Below are positions 35,001 to 46,615 of a stretch of DNA of 64,000 bases, in pieces. Position 1 is the stretch's first letter. Every line of letters starts with the position of its first letter. The stretch lies in the NCBI GenBank assembly GCA_007258455.2, contig VDFB02252616.1:118580552-118644551 (forward strand), given 5' to 3'. Source of the DNA: Sequoia sempervirens (lineage: Eukaryota; Streptophyta; Pinopsida; Cupressales; Cupressaceae). The position numbers and the translations under genes were made by a program. Below the pieces are notes generated by a model. That model saw only the letters and a list, made by a program, of their open reading frames with translations. It was not told the DNA's origin and searched no databases.

Positions 35001-36240
35001 ATAAAGTCCCTTAAATTTTTTCACAAATAATCAGGTGGTCACAGTTAAAGATGATCCAAAAGCCATTCACCTTTGTGAGCTAGTGACTGCCAGTTGGGCT
35101 TCAGTCATCTCCACTCTTAAGAATTGTATTCCATCCTTAACCACTAATGCTATGGTGTGTTCCTCGACGATACCCTCTGTGGAGGTTGTTTCCGAAGCAA
35201 ACTCCATTAAAGATGAATCACCTAAAGCAGAAAGTATTAAGTCCTATGTGTCTTCTCCTTATTTTTCTAAGTCAAATGCTTTATTTGGTGATGATTGGGG
35301 CTCTCTAGAATTCTCCGAATTCTTCATTGCAGAATATGGAGTGAGTCTTGCTTATATAGAGTTTTTGAATGTCTCTAATGAGAAGATGGACGACACTCTC
35401 ATTAAGGAAGAGAAATTTGATCCTATTTAGGAGAAAAGTTCTTCCTCTACCGAGGAGAGTAGTCCCACTCTTGCAAAGGAAGTTAACATTTGTGAACCAA
35501 GAGAAGAAGGTGAGAGTGCTCCCGTGGATGCATTTTATGTTCATTGGTGGAACGAAACCCTCTACGTAGAGCTGCCACCTCCCAAAGTTTTGAAAACTCA
35601 TTATGGTTTTGGATATGAACTCGCCTCTCTATATGGCTATGGGTAGAAGGGCTTTGGGTGTATTGAGGAAGGAATTCAAGTCCCTATCTAGTTTAAGCCA
35701 TGAAAGCACTATCTAGGTTTGGGATGCTTTATCGAACAATCTAAGTAGAAACCTTGGTGGAGTGTTAATATGATTTCGGTCGAAACATTGAGTTTGTTCG
35801 ATCTTGAATTGATAGAGGATAGGGGGTAGGCCGAGAAAATACCTTTGGATGTCTTCTCTTTAGATGAAGCACTTGAGTAATTCCTAGGTTCCTACGCCCC
35901 TTTGCCTCCCTTTCATCACAAGAGAGGATTCCCATATTACCTGCATGAACAAGTGTACTTTGGAGAATCTATCTTGAGTATTGATGAGCATGACCCCGTA
36001 TCTAATGGTTTTAATGATGTTCCATTGTCGCATCTTGAAGATCGTAGTTCTCTCCTTAAAGGAGATACTCCTGAGATCTCCATGGATTCAAAGTCTTCTA
36101 AAAAAGTGATTAAGATTGGGAAGTTTCTTTCTTTAGAAGAAGTAGATGAGCATTTTGATCTCTTACATTCGCACCTTGATATCTTTTCTTGGATGTATGA
36201 GGATATGCCTGGCATTGATGAGTCTATAGTGGTTCATAAT
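35001..36240 (+). pseudogene. Linker between protease and RT of element C pol
   Basis: This Glu/Ser-rich spacer (VKDDPKAIHLCELVTASWAS, SLEFSEFFIAEYGVSLAYIE, KVIKIGKFLSLEEVDEHFDL) shows several stops and frame slips and leads into WMYEDMPGIDESIVVHN at the start of RT. The 98-aa minus-strand ORF at 35305-35601 is a shadow. Confidence 0.6.
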
Positions 36241-37500
36241 ATCATCCTATGTCTCGACGCTAAGCTGGTCAAGAGAAAAATTTGAAAGATCAATCCCAGG
36301 GTGGTGTTGATGGTTAAGACTGAGATAGAGAAGTTGTTAAAAGTAGGCTTTATCCGTCCAATCGACTACTCCCGTTGGATCTTGAATATAGTTGTCGCTA
36401 GTAAACCTAATGGTTGTATTTGTATATGTATTGAATTTCATGATCTTAATAAGGCTTCTCTAAAGGATGATTTTCCACTACCTAATATAGATATGATTTT
36501 GAATTTGACTGTAAGCCATGCATTGTTATCTTTTATGGATGGTTTCTCGGGTTACAATAAAATCCGTATTAATCTAGAAGATCAGTAAAAGACAACCTTC
36601 ACTACCCCTTAGGGTTCCTTCTATTATGTGGTCATGCCCTTTGGGTTAAAGAATGCAGGAGAAACTTACCAACGGGAAATGAACCAGATATTTCATGATT
36701 TCATTCATAAGATTTTAGAGGATTATGTTGATGACATCTTGGTGAAATCTATAACTCATCAAGATCATGTAAAGAACCTTCATGTCATTCTTGAAAGGAT
36801 TTGACTCTATAAGATGAGACTCAATCCCCTTAAGTGCGTCTTTGATCGATTTTTTTTTGTGTTTCATAGTTTCTCACCACGAGATTGAAGTTGAAACAAA
36901 TACGATTGATGCTATTGTTAATATGCCTCTACCCAAGAATATTACTAAATTGCAAAGCTTACAAGGGAAAATTCAAGAAATTCATATATTCATATCTCAG
37001 TTGGTTGATCGTACTCTTCCCTTCACTCATCTATTAAAGAAATATGTTTGCTTCATATGGGATGAAGAGTGCTAGAAAGCTTTTGAGTCAATCAAATCCT
37101 ATTTGGCTAATCCTCCTGCATTAATGCCAACTATGCAAGATAGACCCTTTCTGCTTTACCTCACAGCATCACCATATGCTTTGGCAGCTTTGCTAGCCTA
37201 GTATGATGATGTCGGGAAAGAAAGAGCGGTCTACTACATTAACTATGTTCTAATCAAAAAAGAAACTCGTTACTCTTCCATGGAAAGGAATTGCCTTGGT
37301 CTTGTCTTTGCTACACAGAAGTTAAGGAATTACCTTCTCCATGCTAAAATGCAAGTGACCTTTCGAAGCATTTATTCTCTAATGTCAACCTTACTGGGAG
37401 GTTAGCGAAATGGGTAATGTTACTCTTTAAGTTTGACATAAAGTTCATTACTCAGAAGTTAGTAAAGGGTCAAGCGGTTTTCGATCAATTGGCAGACACT
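36196..37500 (+). pseudogene. Reverse transcriptase and first RNase H of element C (broken)
   Basis: RT motifs in order: MYEDMPGIDESIVVHNI, VGFIRPIDYSRWILNIVVA, CICIEFHDLNKASLKDDFPL, FMDGFSGYNKIRIN, FTTP-stop-GSFYYVVMPFGLKNA, ETYQREMNQIFHDF and the active site DYVDDILVKS near 36730. Then come RLNPLKCVF and LQSLQGKIQEIHIFISQL. The gypsy RNase H part reads FLLYLTASPYALAALLA, ERAVYYINYVLI and YSSMERNCLGLVFATQKLR, with a catalytic Asp replaced in TASPYA. Several stops (for example 36283-36285, 36586-36588 and near 36610) show it is dead. Confidence 0.87.
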
Positions 37501-37559
37501 CCCTCATCTCACTCCTTGGGATTGGATCTATTTCCTAATGAGAAATTTTTTGTTGTTAA

Positions 37560-37977
37560 CCATGACCTTGAATGGAAAATGTACTTTGATGGGTTGAGAT
37601 GTTAGATTGGTTCTAGGATAGATGTGGTTTTGATGTCACTCGAAGGTAAACTGATCCCTCTCTCCTTTCGATTGGATTTCCCTTGCACTAACAACATCAC
37701 CGAGTACGAAGCCCTCATTTCTGGTTTGCATGCCACGATTGTAATAAGGATAAAACATCTTCATATATTGGGTGATCTTGAACTCATTGTGAACCAGATT
37801 ATGGGAGCCCATAAATCTAAGCAAAGTACGTTGTCTCGATATCGAGACCTTGCTTTATCCTTGCTCAATCGGTTCTCCTCTTTCATGATAGAAAATATCC
37901 ATAGAAGAGAGAATATATATGCAGATGCCATAGAAAGCACTGCTTCCCTGGTACCCTCAGACGAAGATTCAAAATAA
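37560..37977 (+). pseudogene. Second, archaeal-type RNase H of element C
   Basis: The frame reads WKMYFDGLRC, a stop, IGSRIDVVLMSLEGKLIPLS, FPCTNNITEYEALISGLHAT, HILGDLELIVNQIMG and HRRENIYADAIES. All four acidic residues expected of the active site are visible (YFDG, TEYEA, LGDLEL, YADA); apart from one TAG the domain is open over about 130 codons. This extra RNase H between the RH linker and integrase marks the Tat branch of plant Ty3/gypsy elements. It is the best-preserved enzyme domain in the window. Confidence 0.82.
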
Positions 37978-38229
37978 TACCACTTTGTGGTCTAGGTCCT
38001 ACGAACCCCAACAGTTTCCAATCAACCTCAATCAAATGACTTTGTGTGTTCTCACATAGACTTGGGAGAATGGTTTTCTAATATTTACAATTACCTAAAG
38101 ACTAGAAGCTTTCCCGATGATGCGACGAAGAATGATCACACTCGTATATGAAAGCTTTCAGCCTATTATGTTATTTTATCCAATGTTCTCTATTGAAAAT
38201 ATTATAATGGCTTGCTTCTTTGATGCTTC

Positions 38230-39325
38230 ACTAAACCGGAAATACCCCTCATCCTTAAAGAAGCCCATTTAGGCTCCGGGGGTGGGAACTTTGGAGGGAA
38301 ATCCCTTGTGAGGAAATTGATGCACATGGGGTATTATTGGAAAATGATGGAACAAGATTCCTTTGGTTTTTTTAGAAAGAGCCTTCAATGTCAACAACAT
38401 AGTCGTCTTATTCATGCACCTGCACAAGAGTTGGATAATTAGACCTCTCCTTGGCCATTTGTGAAATGGGGGTTGGGTATTATTGGAAAAATATCACCTC
38501 CTTCTTCTAAGGTGCATACCTTTATCATTACCACTACGAAATACTTCACGAAATGTGTCAAAGCTATTCCACTTTGATCCACAAATGTTGAAGCTATTTG
38601 TAGTTTTCTTCTGAACAACATTTTTTCTCATTTTGGATTTCCTGCTACACTTGTTTCTGACAATGGCACACAATTCAAGAACAAGGAAGTAAAGAAATTC
38701 TTAGAGAAGTTTCACATTCAAAATAGATTTTCTACTTCGTACTATGTACAATATAATGGTCAAGAAGAAGTGTCCAACAAGACTCTTGAGTTCATTCTTT
38801 GAAAAACAATTAATAAGCATGGTAAGGATTGGCACATTCACATAACATATGCTTTGTGGGCCTATTGCATGAGCTTCTATATGACGACAGAAACGACACC
38901 TTACAACCTTGTGTATGGTGTTGAGGTTATCATGCCTTTGGGTAATTCTGTCCTTGCGGGTTTCCCTTAAGGGGTTAATTGACGATGAACCCTATCAAGC
39001 TAATCATTTGAATCAACTAGAGATGCTCAATGAGTGTCGATTATAGGCCCTTGACCATATGAAAGCTTGTCAACAATCATTATCAAGACAGTATAATCAA
39101 AGTGTCCTTCCTAAGACCTTTAAGTTTGGAGATATAGTTCTCTATGAGAGCCAGAGAAATGTAAATGCGTCGCCTAACCAAGGAGGGAAATTTAGTCCTA
39201 ACTGGTTAGGCCCTTACATTGTTGTCTCTGTGTATGGTTCAGGTGCCTATAGATTATCTACTATGGATGGAACACCTCTAAAAGATCCCATCAATGTGAT
39301 ACATCTCCATCGATATTATGTGTAG
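38230..39325 (+). pseudogene. Integrase of element C (broken)
   Basis: The zinc-binding part reads EAHLGSGGGNFGGKSLVRKL, MGYYWKMMEQDSFGFFRKSL and QCQQHSRLIHAPAQEL, with the first Cys of the CxxC pair changed (SLQCQQ). In the core the first catalytic Asp is replaced (KWGLGIIGK for the usual WGLDIIG). The second is kept (LVSDNGTQFKNKEV), and the Glu region reads NGQEEVSNKTL. The C-terminal part from 39059 (GDIVLYESQRN, WLGPYIVVSVYGSGAYRLST, HLHRYYV) ends at the stop 39323-39325. No chromodomain is seen. Stops lie near 38440, 38576, 38800 and 38970. Confidence 0.85.
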
Positions 39326-40860
39326 TGTCCAACATGTCATATGTGTGGTGGTCTCTCTTTAAGGGTAGTAACGCTGCATATGTTGACATTATTCATTAAC
39401 ACATTATGAAAATATTTTTGTTATGATATAACCATGTGTGTGTGTGTGTGAACAATGTACATAAATGTGTCTTACTATGCTATGTATCCACGCATCATGT
39501 TACATATTTTGTGGCAATTAGATCATCATTGTATTTAATTAACATACATCCATGTGTATTCATTAAATTATATTAGCATTTATTGTAATCATACATGAAT
39601 ATAAGCATATACCATCCATTACATCAACATACATGAAAATAAAGAAGCATACATATAAAAAATACACAATGCCATGATGTTGAAATTGGTATATATGTAT
39701 GTATGTATCAAATTTCATATACATGTATTGGGCCACTACTGTCAAAAATGAGTGGCTAATGAATATATGTCTATACAAATGATCTACAAAAATATATCTC
39801 TCGCTACAAAACTGGTGTACATAATGAGGAGTCCCTCTGGCTACGACGCATAGCTCCCAGAGCCCTCTGGCTCTGGATGCTACTGTTGTGGTCTGGAGAG
39901 AGACTGCACAGTGGTCATGGATCAAGGTTGATGTGAGCACGATGTGTATAGAGCTACCCACATCCCCCTATTCTCTCCTTGCAAGGAGAATATCATCATT
40001 TGGGCCTGTCTCAGCTCATCTTGTAGCTATTGAACATCTGTTGGGGTCATAGCTACTGACTACTTGTCGAGGTCATCGAGGTGGCTTAAAAGGGAATCAT
40101 GCACTTGCTTGGTAGCATCATCCCTCATCACAACCATGTATCACTCATCAAGCGCCATCCACATCTCCCCTGATAGTTGGTCGTGTTGCCTGAAATGGTG
40201 GTCACCTCTATAGTGAGTTGTATAATCTTTGCACCCCGCTCCTTGTAAGCAGTCCTCAGACGTGCTACCAGCTCGAAGATGTGGGCATGTCACCCCGCAG
40301 ATGCTTGCTTGTAATCCTTGAGAACCATCCCCTAAATTGGAACATTAGGGGACACCTCTAATATGCACTAAGCCATTAGCCTAGTCCATCCCTGTGCATC
40401 CTCTACAACCACAAAAAGAAAGAGATAAAATAGTATCACATGGCATATATGTGTAAAATCATAAACAAAGAAAAATTGAAAGTATTAAAATAAAAATAAC
40501 ATGCTCAGTATACTCAGGTCCCCTGGTTATCATGTGGGGTCAAGGTGAGGAGTGACACTAGGACCCACACCGCCAGTATTGACAACTGCTCTGAATGCCG
40601 CCAAGGCCGTCGTCACTGTAGAAATAAGTAATAGTGGCACTAATGAGATGGGGGTAGCTACTAGAGGGTTTTACCTCCTCTGCTGCCTTGGCCTCTGCAA
40701 TTCCGCCTCCTTCTCCTACAACCTCTCCTCCTCCTCAGCTTGCTATCACCCCCTCTGCCTATCCTACAGTGCTGGTGGTGGTACGTCCAATTGTGGGCCA
40801 GGATCCTAGGGATACCCTTGTCGAGCACAGGACAATGATGGTACCTATCCCACCATCCTA
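39326..40860 (+). other. Element C 3' region, non-coding part
   Basis: AT-rich sequence with (TG)n at 39435-39450 and GTATGTATGTAT near 39692. ORFs on both strands at 40552-41017 overlap the C-terminal side of the antisense PMD gene or are low complexity. A minus-strand 132-codon ORF (39563-39961) is His/Tyr-rich without a motif. Confidence 0.5.
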
Positions 40861-40869
40861 TGAAGTTTG

Positions 40870-41945
40870 CAGTGATCCCAACATTATCTTTCGATACTAT
40901 GGGTGACAAATCCTGGTCAGGCTCGTCATCATCCAAGGGGACAAGATTAATGATGATGGGGTGGGGGTGATCCCTGAGTCTAGTTGTGCTCCTGTAAGCC
41001 CTAGTGTATGTGGGCACGTCTGGAGGAATGGTCTATACATGACCATGCTACGACATGACCTGAATCCAATAGTATGTTACAATGATATGATCGCAGTGAC
41101 CTACAAAAAAATGCTTCTGCTGTAGGTTCCTAAGATTCCCACCATCATCTACCCATCTAAAAATTTGATAGGGTCTCCATCTGACCCAGTCCAAATCAAG
41201 AGTATCAAACTGTAAGCACCAAAACTATAAATCTCCATGCCTCCATTGCCTTGTAATATCATACCAGTGGACCATGGGGATGTGATATGGTCATCACTGG
41301 ATAAAACTGACTGACCTTATGCACATGATGTGGGCGAAGGCCCACACTTGCAAAAGTGTGCACGTTGTAAGACTAGGGTACTTATAATGGACGTACCACC
41401 CCTTCTCCTAGTAAAGGTGCGCTAACATACTATGCCCTCAGGAAAAAAATGTTATATGCTCTACCATCTCCCTAATGGTATGAATGAGGCCCCCATGCAG
41501 GTGAGAGCCTCACCTATCTATCGTGATCTAGAATGCAACGGTCATGACCATCACTTAATGCAATAGTGGTGCAGTGGTCTACACCTAGTCATACCAATGT
41601 GTATAAATTTGGCCTGTGCCGTCACTGCCATATGTCCACCCCAAGCAGTACAAGACTTCCTCTGTCTGCTCTCGCATCGACAGGGTGTCATTGATAGCCA
41701 CCCATTTTCTACAGATGGGTAGTTCAAGGATTTGATAAACATCCTCCAATGTGATCATCATCTCCCCAGTCAGCAGCTGGAAATATGATGTGGTGGCATC
41801 CCACCGCTCCATCAGGGTTATAAGCGTTTGCTCATGGTAGTGCATCTCTGGCATGGTGAATGCATGCCAGAGATTGACCTACTCCAAGTGTGTGACCTCA
41901 TCACTAGTGAGTCGGTCCCTCTACTCATAAACTAGTTAGTAAGCT
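40870..41945 (-). pseudogene. Antisense plant-mobile-domain (PMD) gene in element C
   Basis: On the minus strand the N-terminal block reads MPEMHYHEQTLITLMERWDA, then TSYFQLLTGEMMITLEDVYQ and ILELPICRKWVAIND (41585-41854). After frame slips come TLLQVWAFAHIMCIRS (about 41320) and a C-terminal block DLDWVRWRPYQIF (about 41170). These are the ERW...FxLxxGExxITLEDV, LLQxWA and VxWxPY landmarks of the plant mobile domain family (PF10536). The part upstream (HTWSRSISGMHS in another frame, to about 41945) may hold the start of the domain. It is antisense to pol, in the same place as the PMD gene of element B, and is broken by stops. Confidence 0.75.
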
Positions 41946-42875
41946 CACCCTCCAGGATGCTCCCAAATCTCTAGATAGTCTTGTAAAAACTAGAAAAAAT
42001 TCTAAGTCAAAACAAGGAATTTCAATTTGAAGATAAAAAAATTGCTAAGACTTCTACACACTGTGCATATTTTTGTGTGCTGTGCAGATGTCTCAATCCA
42101 CCATTGATGCCCTAAGGATGCTAGCGCATCCTTGGGATGCCACAACAGAGATGGGACTCCATCGCAGCTCCTAGACACCAATGTATATTTTGGACAGTAG
42201 CGTGGAAAATAGATGCATGCATAGCTCGACAAGAAAAAAATTCCTAGAAAAAGTGTTAAAATTCACAAACAACAGGGTTTCAAGACCTACCTGGTCCACT
42301 TCACGACCCTCGAGAATATTCTCCCTCAGTTGCTCCAGTCTAGGCACCTCATAGTCCCTCCTACTTGGAATTTTGCTGACTTTTCTCTCACAAAAGTCAA
42401 CAATTTGGTTGAAGTGAATAGTGAAAATGACCCTTCTAGGGGCCCACCTAGGTATATATAGGCCTCCTAGGGCCCATTTTTCCTGGAGTTTGTGGCTCCT
42501 CAGTTTCTCCTAAATTTAGCCCACCTACCTGGGGTAAAACTCAAGAGGGGGAATATAGTCACCTCTTGATCATATTTTTCTTTCAAATCAATTAATTTTT
42601 CTTGATCATTCTTCTTTCCATTGTAGCTTCTTCTAATATTTGAAACTGACCTAAAAGTTGAGTTTTGCGGGTTAAAGCTTTGTGCAATTTTTCATAACCA
42701 TTCTATCACTGTTTGTTGAGGTCAGTTGCTGGGGGAACCTTTGGTACCGGTTGGCTCGACTTCAGCGGCCTCTTAGGTCTCTTTTTCTTGGCATGCCAAT
42801 CCATAAAATTAAAATTTGGGTGAAATTTTTTCTTCTCTACTTTAGTGGCTGATTTTTCCCAAAATCAAGCCCACT
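41946..42875 (+). other. Element C 3' end, non-coding
   Basis: This sequence lies between the antisense PMD gene and the polypurine tract. The ORF at 42002-42232 (minus) has no motif. Pieces such as TCATTCTATCACTG and GGTTGGCTCGACTTCAGCGG are less AT-rich, but I see no structure. Confidence 0.45.
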
Positions 42876-42890
42876 AAAGTGGGGGAAAAA
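42876..42890 (+). other. Polypurine tract of element C
   Basis: AAAGTGGGGGAAAAA lies directly before the TGTAATGTCG start of the 3' LTR. Confidence 0.87.
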
Positions 42891-44026
42891 TGTAATGTCG
42901 CAGAATTGCACCTAGAGGAAATTCCACATTTTTGCACTTTTTCCTAGCATTTCTGATACCTTAGAGCATTAATGAAAAAAATTCCATGAGTCAGAATTTC
43001 ACAATTCTAACCCCATGTGTACTAGTGGTAGAGCAACAAAATCCTAACTACATGTTTCTCAAAAATCTAGGCCTTGGACGCTTGTGCAACACACGGACAT
43101 CTGTGCGGCACACTAGCATCCTAGTAGTTTTCTGAGTTTGAAATGGGGAATCTAGAATCTTGACTCTCTCAACACGTGTCCTAGCAGTCAGATTTTAGGT
43201 GTAACAAATCCTTGCTTCCCCTGCATGCATTAAAACCCCTCATTTTCTCTCATTTTCGGGTTCAATTCATTCAATCAGGCTCTCTACATACTTTTCACTC
43301 TTGAGTTCTCTTCATTCTTGACAACAACACTCTCACAAGTGAATCTATTTCAGATTGAGGTCCTTCCAACAACTACAACTCTCAAGCAAACACTCAACGG
43401 TGTATATGTGTGCTCTAAAGAGGGTCTATGCTTGTGGGTAACACACTCTCTCTCTTACTCTTTCCTATCTACTTGTTCATTTACTACTTAGTGGTGCGAG
43501 TTTTACTCCTGAGGCAGACCCCTATATAACTCAAACCTTTTCCCCTCATTCTTCTATGTGTAGGTTGCAAAGAAAAACTTGGAGTGAACGCCCAATATCC
43601 AATTGAAGGTAAGTCTTCTCTAAGTTCTCCTTGTGCTTTATTCTATGTTCCAGATTTTTTATTTGATCATTCTATTCAGAAGACCTTTGATGCAAGCTTG
43701 GAGGTGAAGCTTTATTCTACCTGCTTGAGTGCCTAATTTTTTAGTTGCTTAGAACGCTAGTGCACCATTTAGATGACAGCACGCCATGTTGGCATCCTAA
43801 ATCTATGTTGTCATCTTTTGGTTGATAGCTCCTCTATCTAAGGTGGAAATCCAAAAGTTTCACTCCCTTAGGATCTAAAGTAGTCTTCTCTGAAACATAA
43901 CTTGAGTACATTTTCTTTAGCATTTCTTCATTATGTTTATTGTTAAGGTGGATAAGGGAAGTTCATTCCCTGGTGATCTCTTGAGAAGGAAGAGACCCAT
44001 GTGTAGTGAATCCCTCTTATCTCACA
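42891..44026 (+). repeat. Element C 3' LTR
   Basis: It is 1,136 bp and colinear with 32712-33933, except for a gain of about 22 bp near 43100 (GGACATCTGTGCGGCACAC) and a loss of about 105 bp near 43515. It is followed by AAAGA. Confidence 0.92.
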
Positions 44027-44031
44027 AAAGA

Positions 44032-44165
44032 TAAGAAGAAGATTTTATCATCAATGAAAAGGAGGTTAGTTTTCTCTAAAAGCACTTGAAAAAGAAGCAA
44101 ACCAAAATGAATGAGATAGATAATGTATTCAATGAAGAGATTCTTCTTGCTCTTGAGAAGTTGAG
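44032..44165 (+). pseudogene. Coiled-coil pseudogene, right part
   Basis: Beyond element C the Lys/Glu-rich sequence goes on and repeats, with about 85% identity by eye, the block seen at 32085-32175 (AGCACTTGAAAAAGAAGCA, ATGAATGAGATAGATAATGT, GAAGAGATTCTTC-TGCTCTTGAGAAG). So the gene or an internal repeat of it is present on both sides of the insertion. It then passes into the 358-bp array. Confidence 0.5.
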
Positions 44166-45537
44166 GAAGGTGCATATGTAGATTTTTCTTTGTTTGTCAT
44201 GTGACCAAATCGATAGTTCCATCATGTTCAAATGGGTAGGTGTATGCTAGGCAAGGTTTTGTTTCACACCCAAACATGTCAAAACAATTTGAGCTACATT
44301 GTACTAGCGAAGCCTTTTAAGAGATCAAAGTGCAAAAATACAACAATATTTGACAAGCTATTACTTGGAAACCATGTCACTTAGAAACATTCTATCTGAG
44401 TGTACGAGATCATGTAGGGCCCTTCTACAATAACCTCTCTTAGTTTTTGATATCTTTGAGGTGTTTTTTTGTGGTATCGAGTTTTTAGTTTGATGAAAAA
44501 AGTGTTAGATGCATGTAGTGTAAAGTTGCAAGGTGGTGTAGCTTTCATTCTGTTCATCATGTGACCAAACTCATAGTTCCAAAATTTTTGGATGGGTGGG
44601 TTTATGCTAAGAAAGGTCCTATTTCGCACCCAAACATGTCAAAACAGTCTTATCTACATTATATTAGCGAAGTCTCTTAAGAGACCAAAGTGCAAAAAGA
44701 AAACAATCTTTGACGAGATATTACTCAAAAACTAGGTCACTTAGAAACATTCCATCTAAGGGTAAGGGATCATGTAGGGTCCCTCTACAATAAGCTCTCT
44801 TTTTTTTAAATATCTCAAAGGCGTTTGTCTGTGGTGTCGAGTTTTTAGTTGATGGAAAAAGTGTCAGATGCATGCAGTGTAAAGTTGCAAGGTGGTGTAA
44901 CTTTCATTCTGTTTGTCATGCAACCAAACCAATAGTTCCAAAATGTCTAGATGGGTGGGTTTATGCTAGGCAAGGTCCTGTTTCACACCCAAACATGCTG
45001 AAAAAAATTGAGCTACATTGTACCAATGAATTTTCTTAAGAGACCAAAGTGGAAAAAGACAACAATCTTTGATGAGCTATTACTCAAAAACCATGTCACT
45101 TAGAAATACCTTTTCTAATGGTACGAGATCACATAGGGCCCCTCTTCATTAACCTCTTAGTTTTTGATATCTTTGAGGAATTTTCCCATGGTGTTGAGTT
45201 TTTAGTTGATGGAAAAAACATCAAATGCATGTAGTGTAAAGTTGCAAGGTGGTGTAACTTTTGTTTTGTTCATCATGCGACCAAACCGATAGTTATGACA
45301 TGTTTGGATGGGTGGGTTTATGCTAGAAAAGGTCCTATTTCACACCCATACATACTGAAATAGTCTGAGCTACATTGTACTGACAAAGTCTCTTCAGAGA
45401 CCAAAGTGCAAAGGGACAACAAACTTTGACGAACTATTACTTAGAAACCATGTCACTTAGAAATTTTTTTCTTGAGAGTATGGGATTACATAGGGCCCCT
45501 CTACAATGACCTCTCTCGGTTTTTGATATATCTGAGG
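44165..45537. repeat. Tandem array, about 358 bp per unit, left part
   Basis: The landmark GACCAAA-(T/C)-GATAGTTCC recurs near 44200, 44563, 44922 and 45279. Each unit carries GGGTTTATGCTAGG, CACACCCAAACATG, GAGCTACATTGTAC, CTCTTAAGAGACCAAAGTG, ATTACTCAAAAACCATGTCA, TCATGTAGGGCCC, GATATCT-TGAGG and GTGTCGAGTTTTTAGTTGAT. ORFs such as 44381-44629 (minus) are repeat products. It is satellite-like but short (about ten units in all). Confidence 0.9.
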
Positions 45538-46615
45538 TGTTGGAATCAAGAAACATTGAGAGGGGGGGGGTGAATCAGTGTTGTGCAATTTTTAACTTTA
45601 TTAATTTGATCTCTCAAGTTCCTAGATCATTCAATCAAAAGAAAGATGCATGAACATAAAACAATAAGCCACAATGCCATAACAAAAGGATTTTTACATG
45701 GAAACCATGCTAGGGGAAAAACCACGGTGGAGGTCAATCCACTATTTGAGTACTCAAATATAAGCGTTTTATAAAATGGGAATTCACTTGCATTCAGGCA
45801 CACTTCCTAGAGCTCACTGCTCAAAATCAGGAAGGCTCACTGCCTTACAAAGATTTGGACTACATCAAAAAGGTTGAACTGAGAAAGTAGCATCTACAAA
45901 TGCTTGATTACAGTTCTGATTAGGCTCATGGATCAGATTCAGGTCCTTCTATTTGATTATGCACTTTGCTTTGTTTTGTCTCAATTTGCTTCACAAAATC
46001 CTTTATTGCACAAGTGAAACTATGCATAATCACTCAACTGACCTTCTAACATTCACTAAATACATCAAAACATCACAAATACACACCAAAATGAAATAAC
46101 TGATCTCTTATATATATATGCTACCAAGGATTCAATTGCTATATGTCAGTTTCAATAAAATAGAAAATATTTATCAACTGTTAGCTCAAATCATAAATAA
46201 ATTTAATGCGCATCCACTAAAGTTGGATATAGCATAGTGAGGACCCAAAAAAAATCTTCAATACGAAAATACTCCAAATAATTTTTCCTTGAACATCCGC
46301 AACATCCCATATTCACTTAGTCGACCTTCTAGCACTGTTGAACAAAAAATCAAACAACCAAATTTCCCAACTCGTACACCACTTGATGTGATGGCATAGA
46401 ACTCGAGGATAAGATATTCTAGATACCCATCGACATTCCCTGAGATCCATAGTTCAAATTGGTAAATTGGTAAATGCAAATAGACTAACAGTTTCAACTT
46501 CAGACGAATACCCTATTCTTTACTCTGTCTTTTGGTATGGTCAAATACTACATTGCGGACTGGATCAATGACTGAGGTTTCCATCAATGAAAATACTAGA
46601 AGCCATATGCTAACA
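45538..46615. mobile_element. Solo LTR 2 (1,078 bp) nested in the tandem array
   Basis: It runs from TGTTGGAATC to ATATGCTAACA and is flanked by the 5-bp duplication TGAGG (45533-45537 and 46616-46620). Removing it restores the array period (46720 minus 45279, less 1,083, gives 358). It shares ATTGAGAGGGGGGG-TGAATCAGT and GATTTTTACATGGAAA-type blocks with solo LTR 1, so both are one family. No internal coding region is present. Confidence 0.88.

Larger units (their letters stand above)
32712..44026 (+). mobile_element. Element C: Tat-type Ty3/gypsy retrotransposon without a recognisable gag
   Basis: This 11.3-kb element has LTRs of 1,222 and 1,136 bp (TGTAATGTCG...TCTCACA) and a perfect AAAGA target duplication (32707-32711 and 44027-44031). 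A primer site lies at 33937 and a polypurine tract at 42876-42890. Inside are a short ORF, protease, linker, RT, RNase H, archaeal-type RNase H and integrase, then a 3' region with an antisense PMD gene. The retrotrans_gag domain and zinc knuckle are missing; only about 480 bp separate the primer site from the pol leader. The LTRs differ by well over 10% by eye and by several indels, so it is older than A and B. Confidence 0.92.

Noticed and set aside
35305..35601. 98-codon minus-strand ORF in the element C linker
   Set aside because: It is a shadow of the pol linker on the plus strand, with no motif.
39563..39961. 132-codon minus-strand ORF as an extra gene of element C
   Set aside because: His/Tyr/Phe-rich without any motif, and nothing comparable is seen in element B.
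40552..41017. Overlapping ORFs on both strands near the 3' side of the element C PMD gene
   Set aside because: The CCTCCTCCT/AGGAGG-rich DNA opens both strands. Only the minus-strand PMD landmarks further upstream are supported, and this part may just be its disordered tail.
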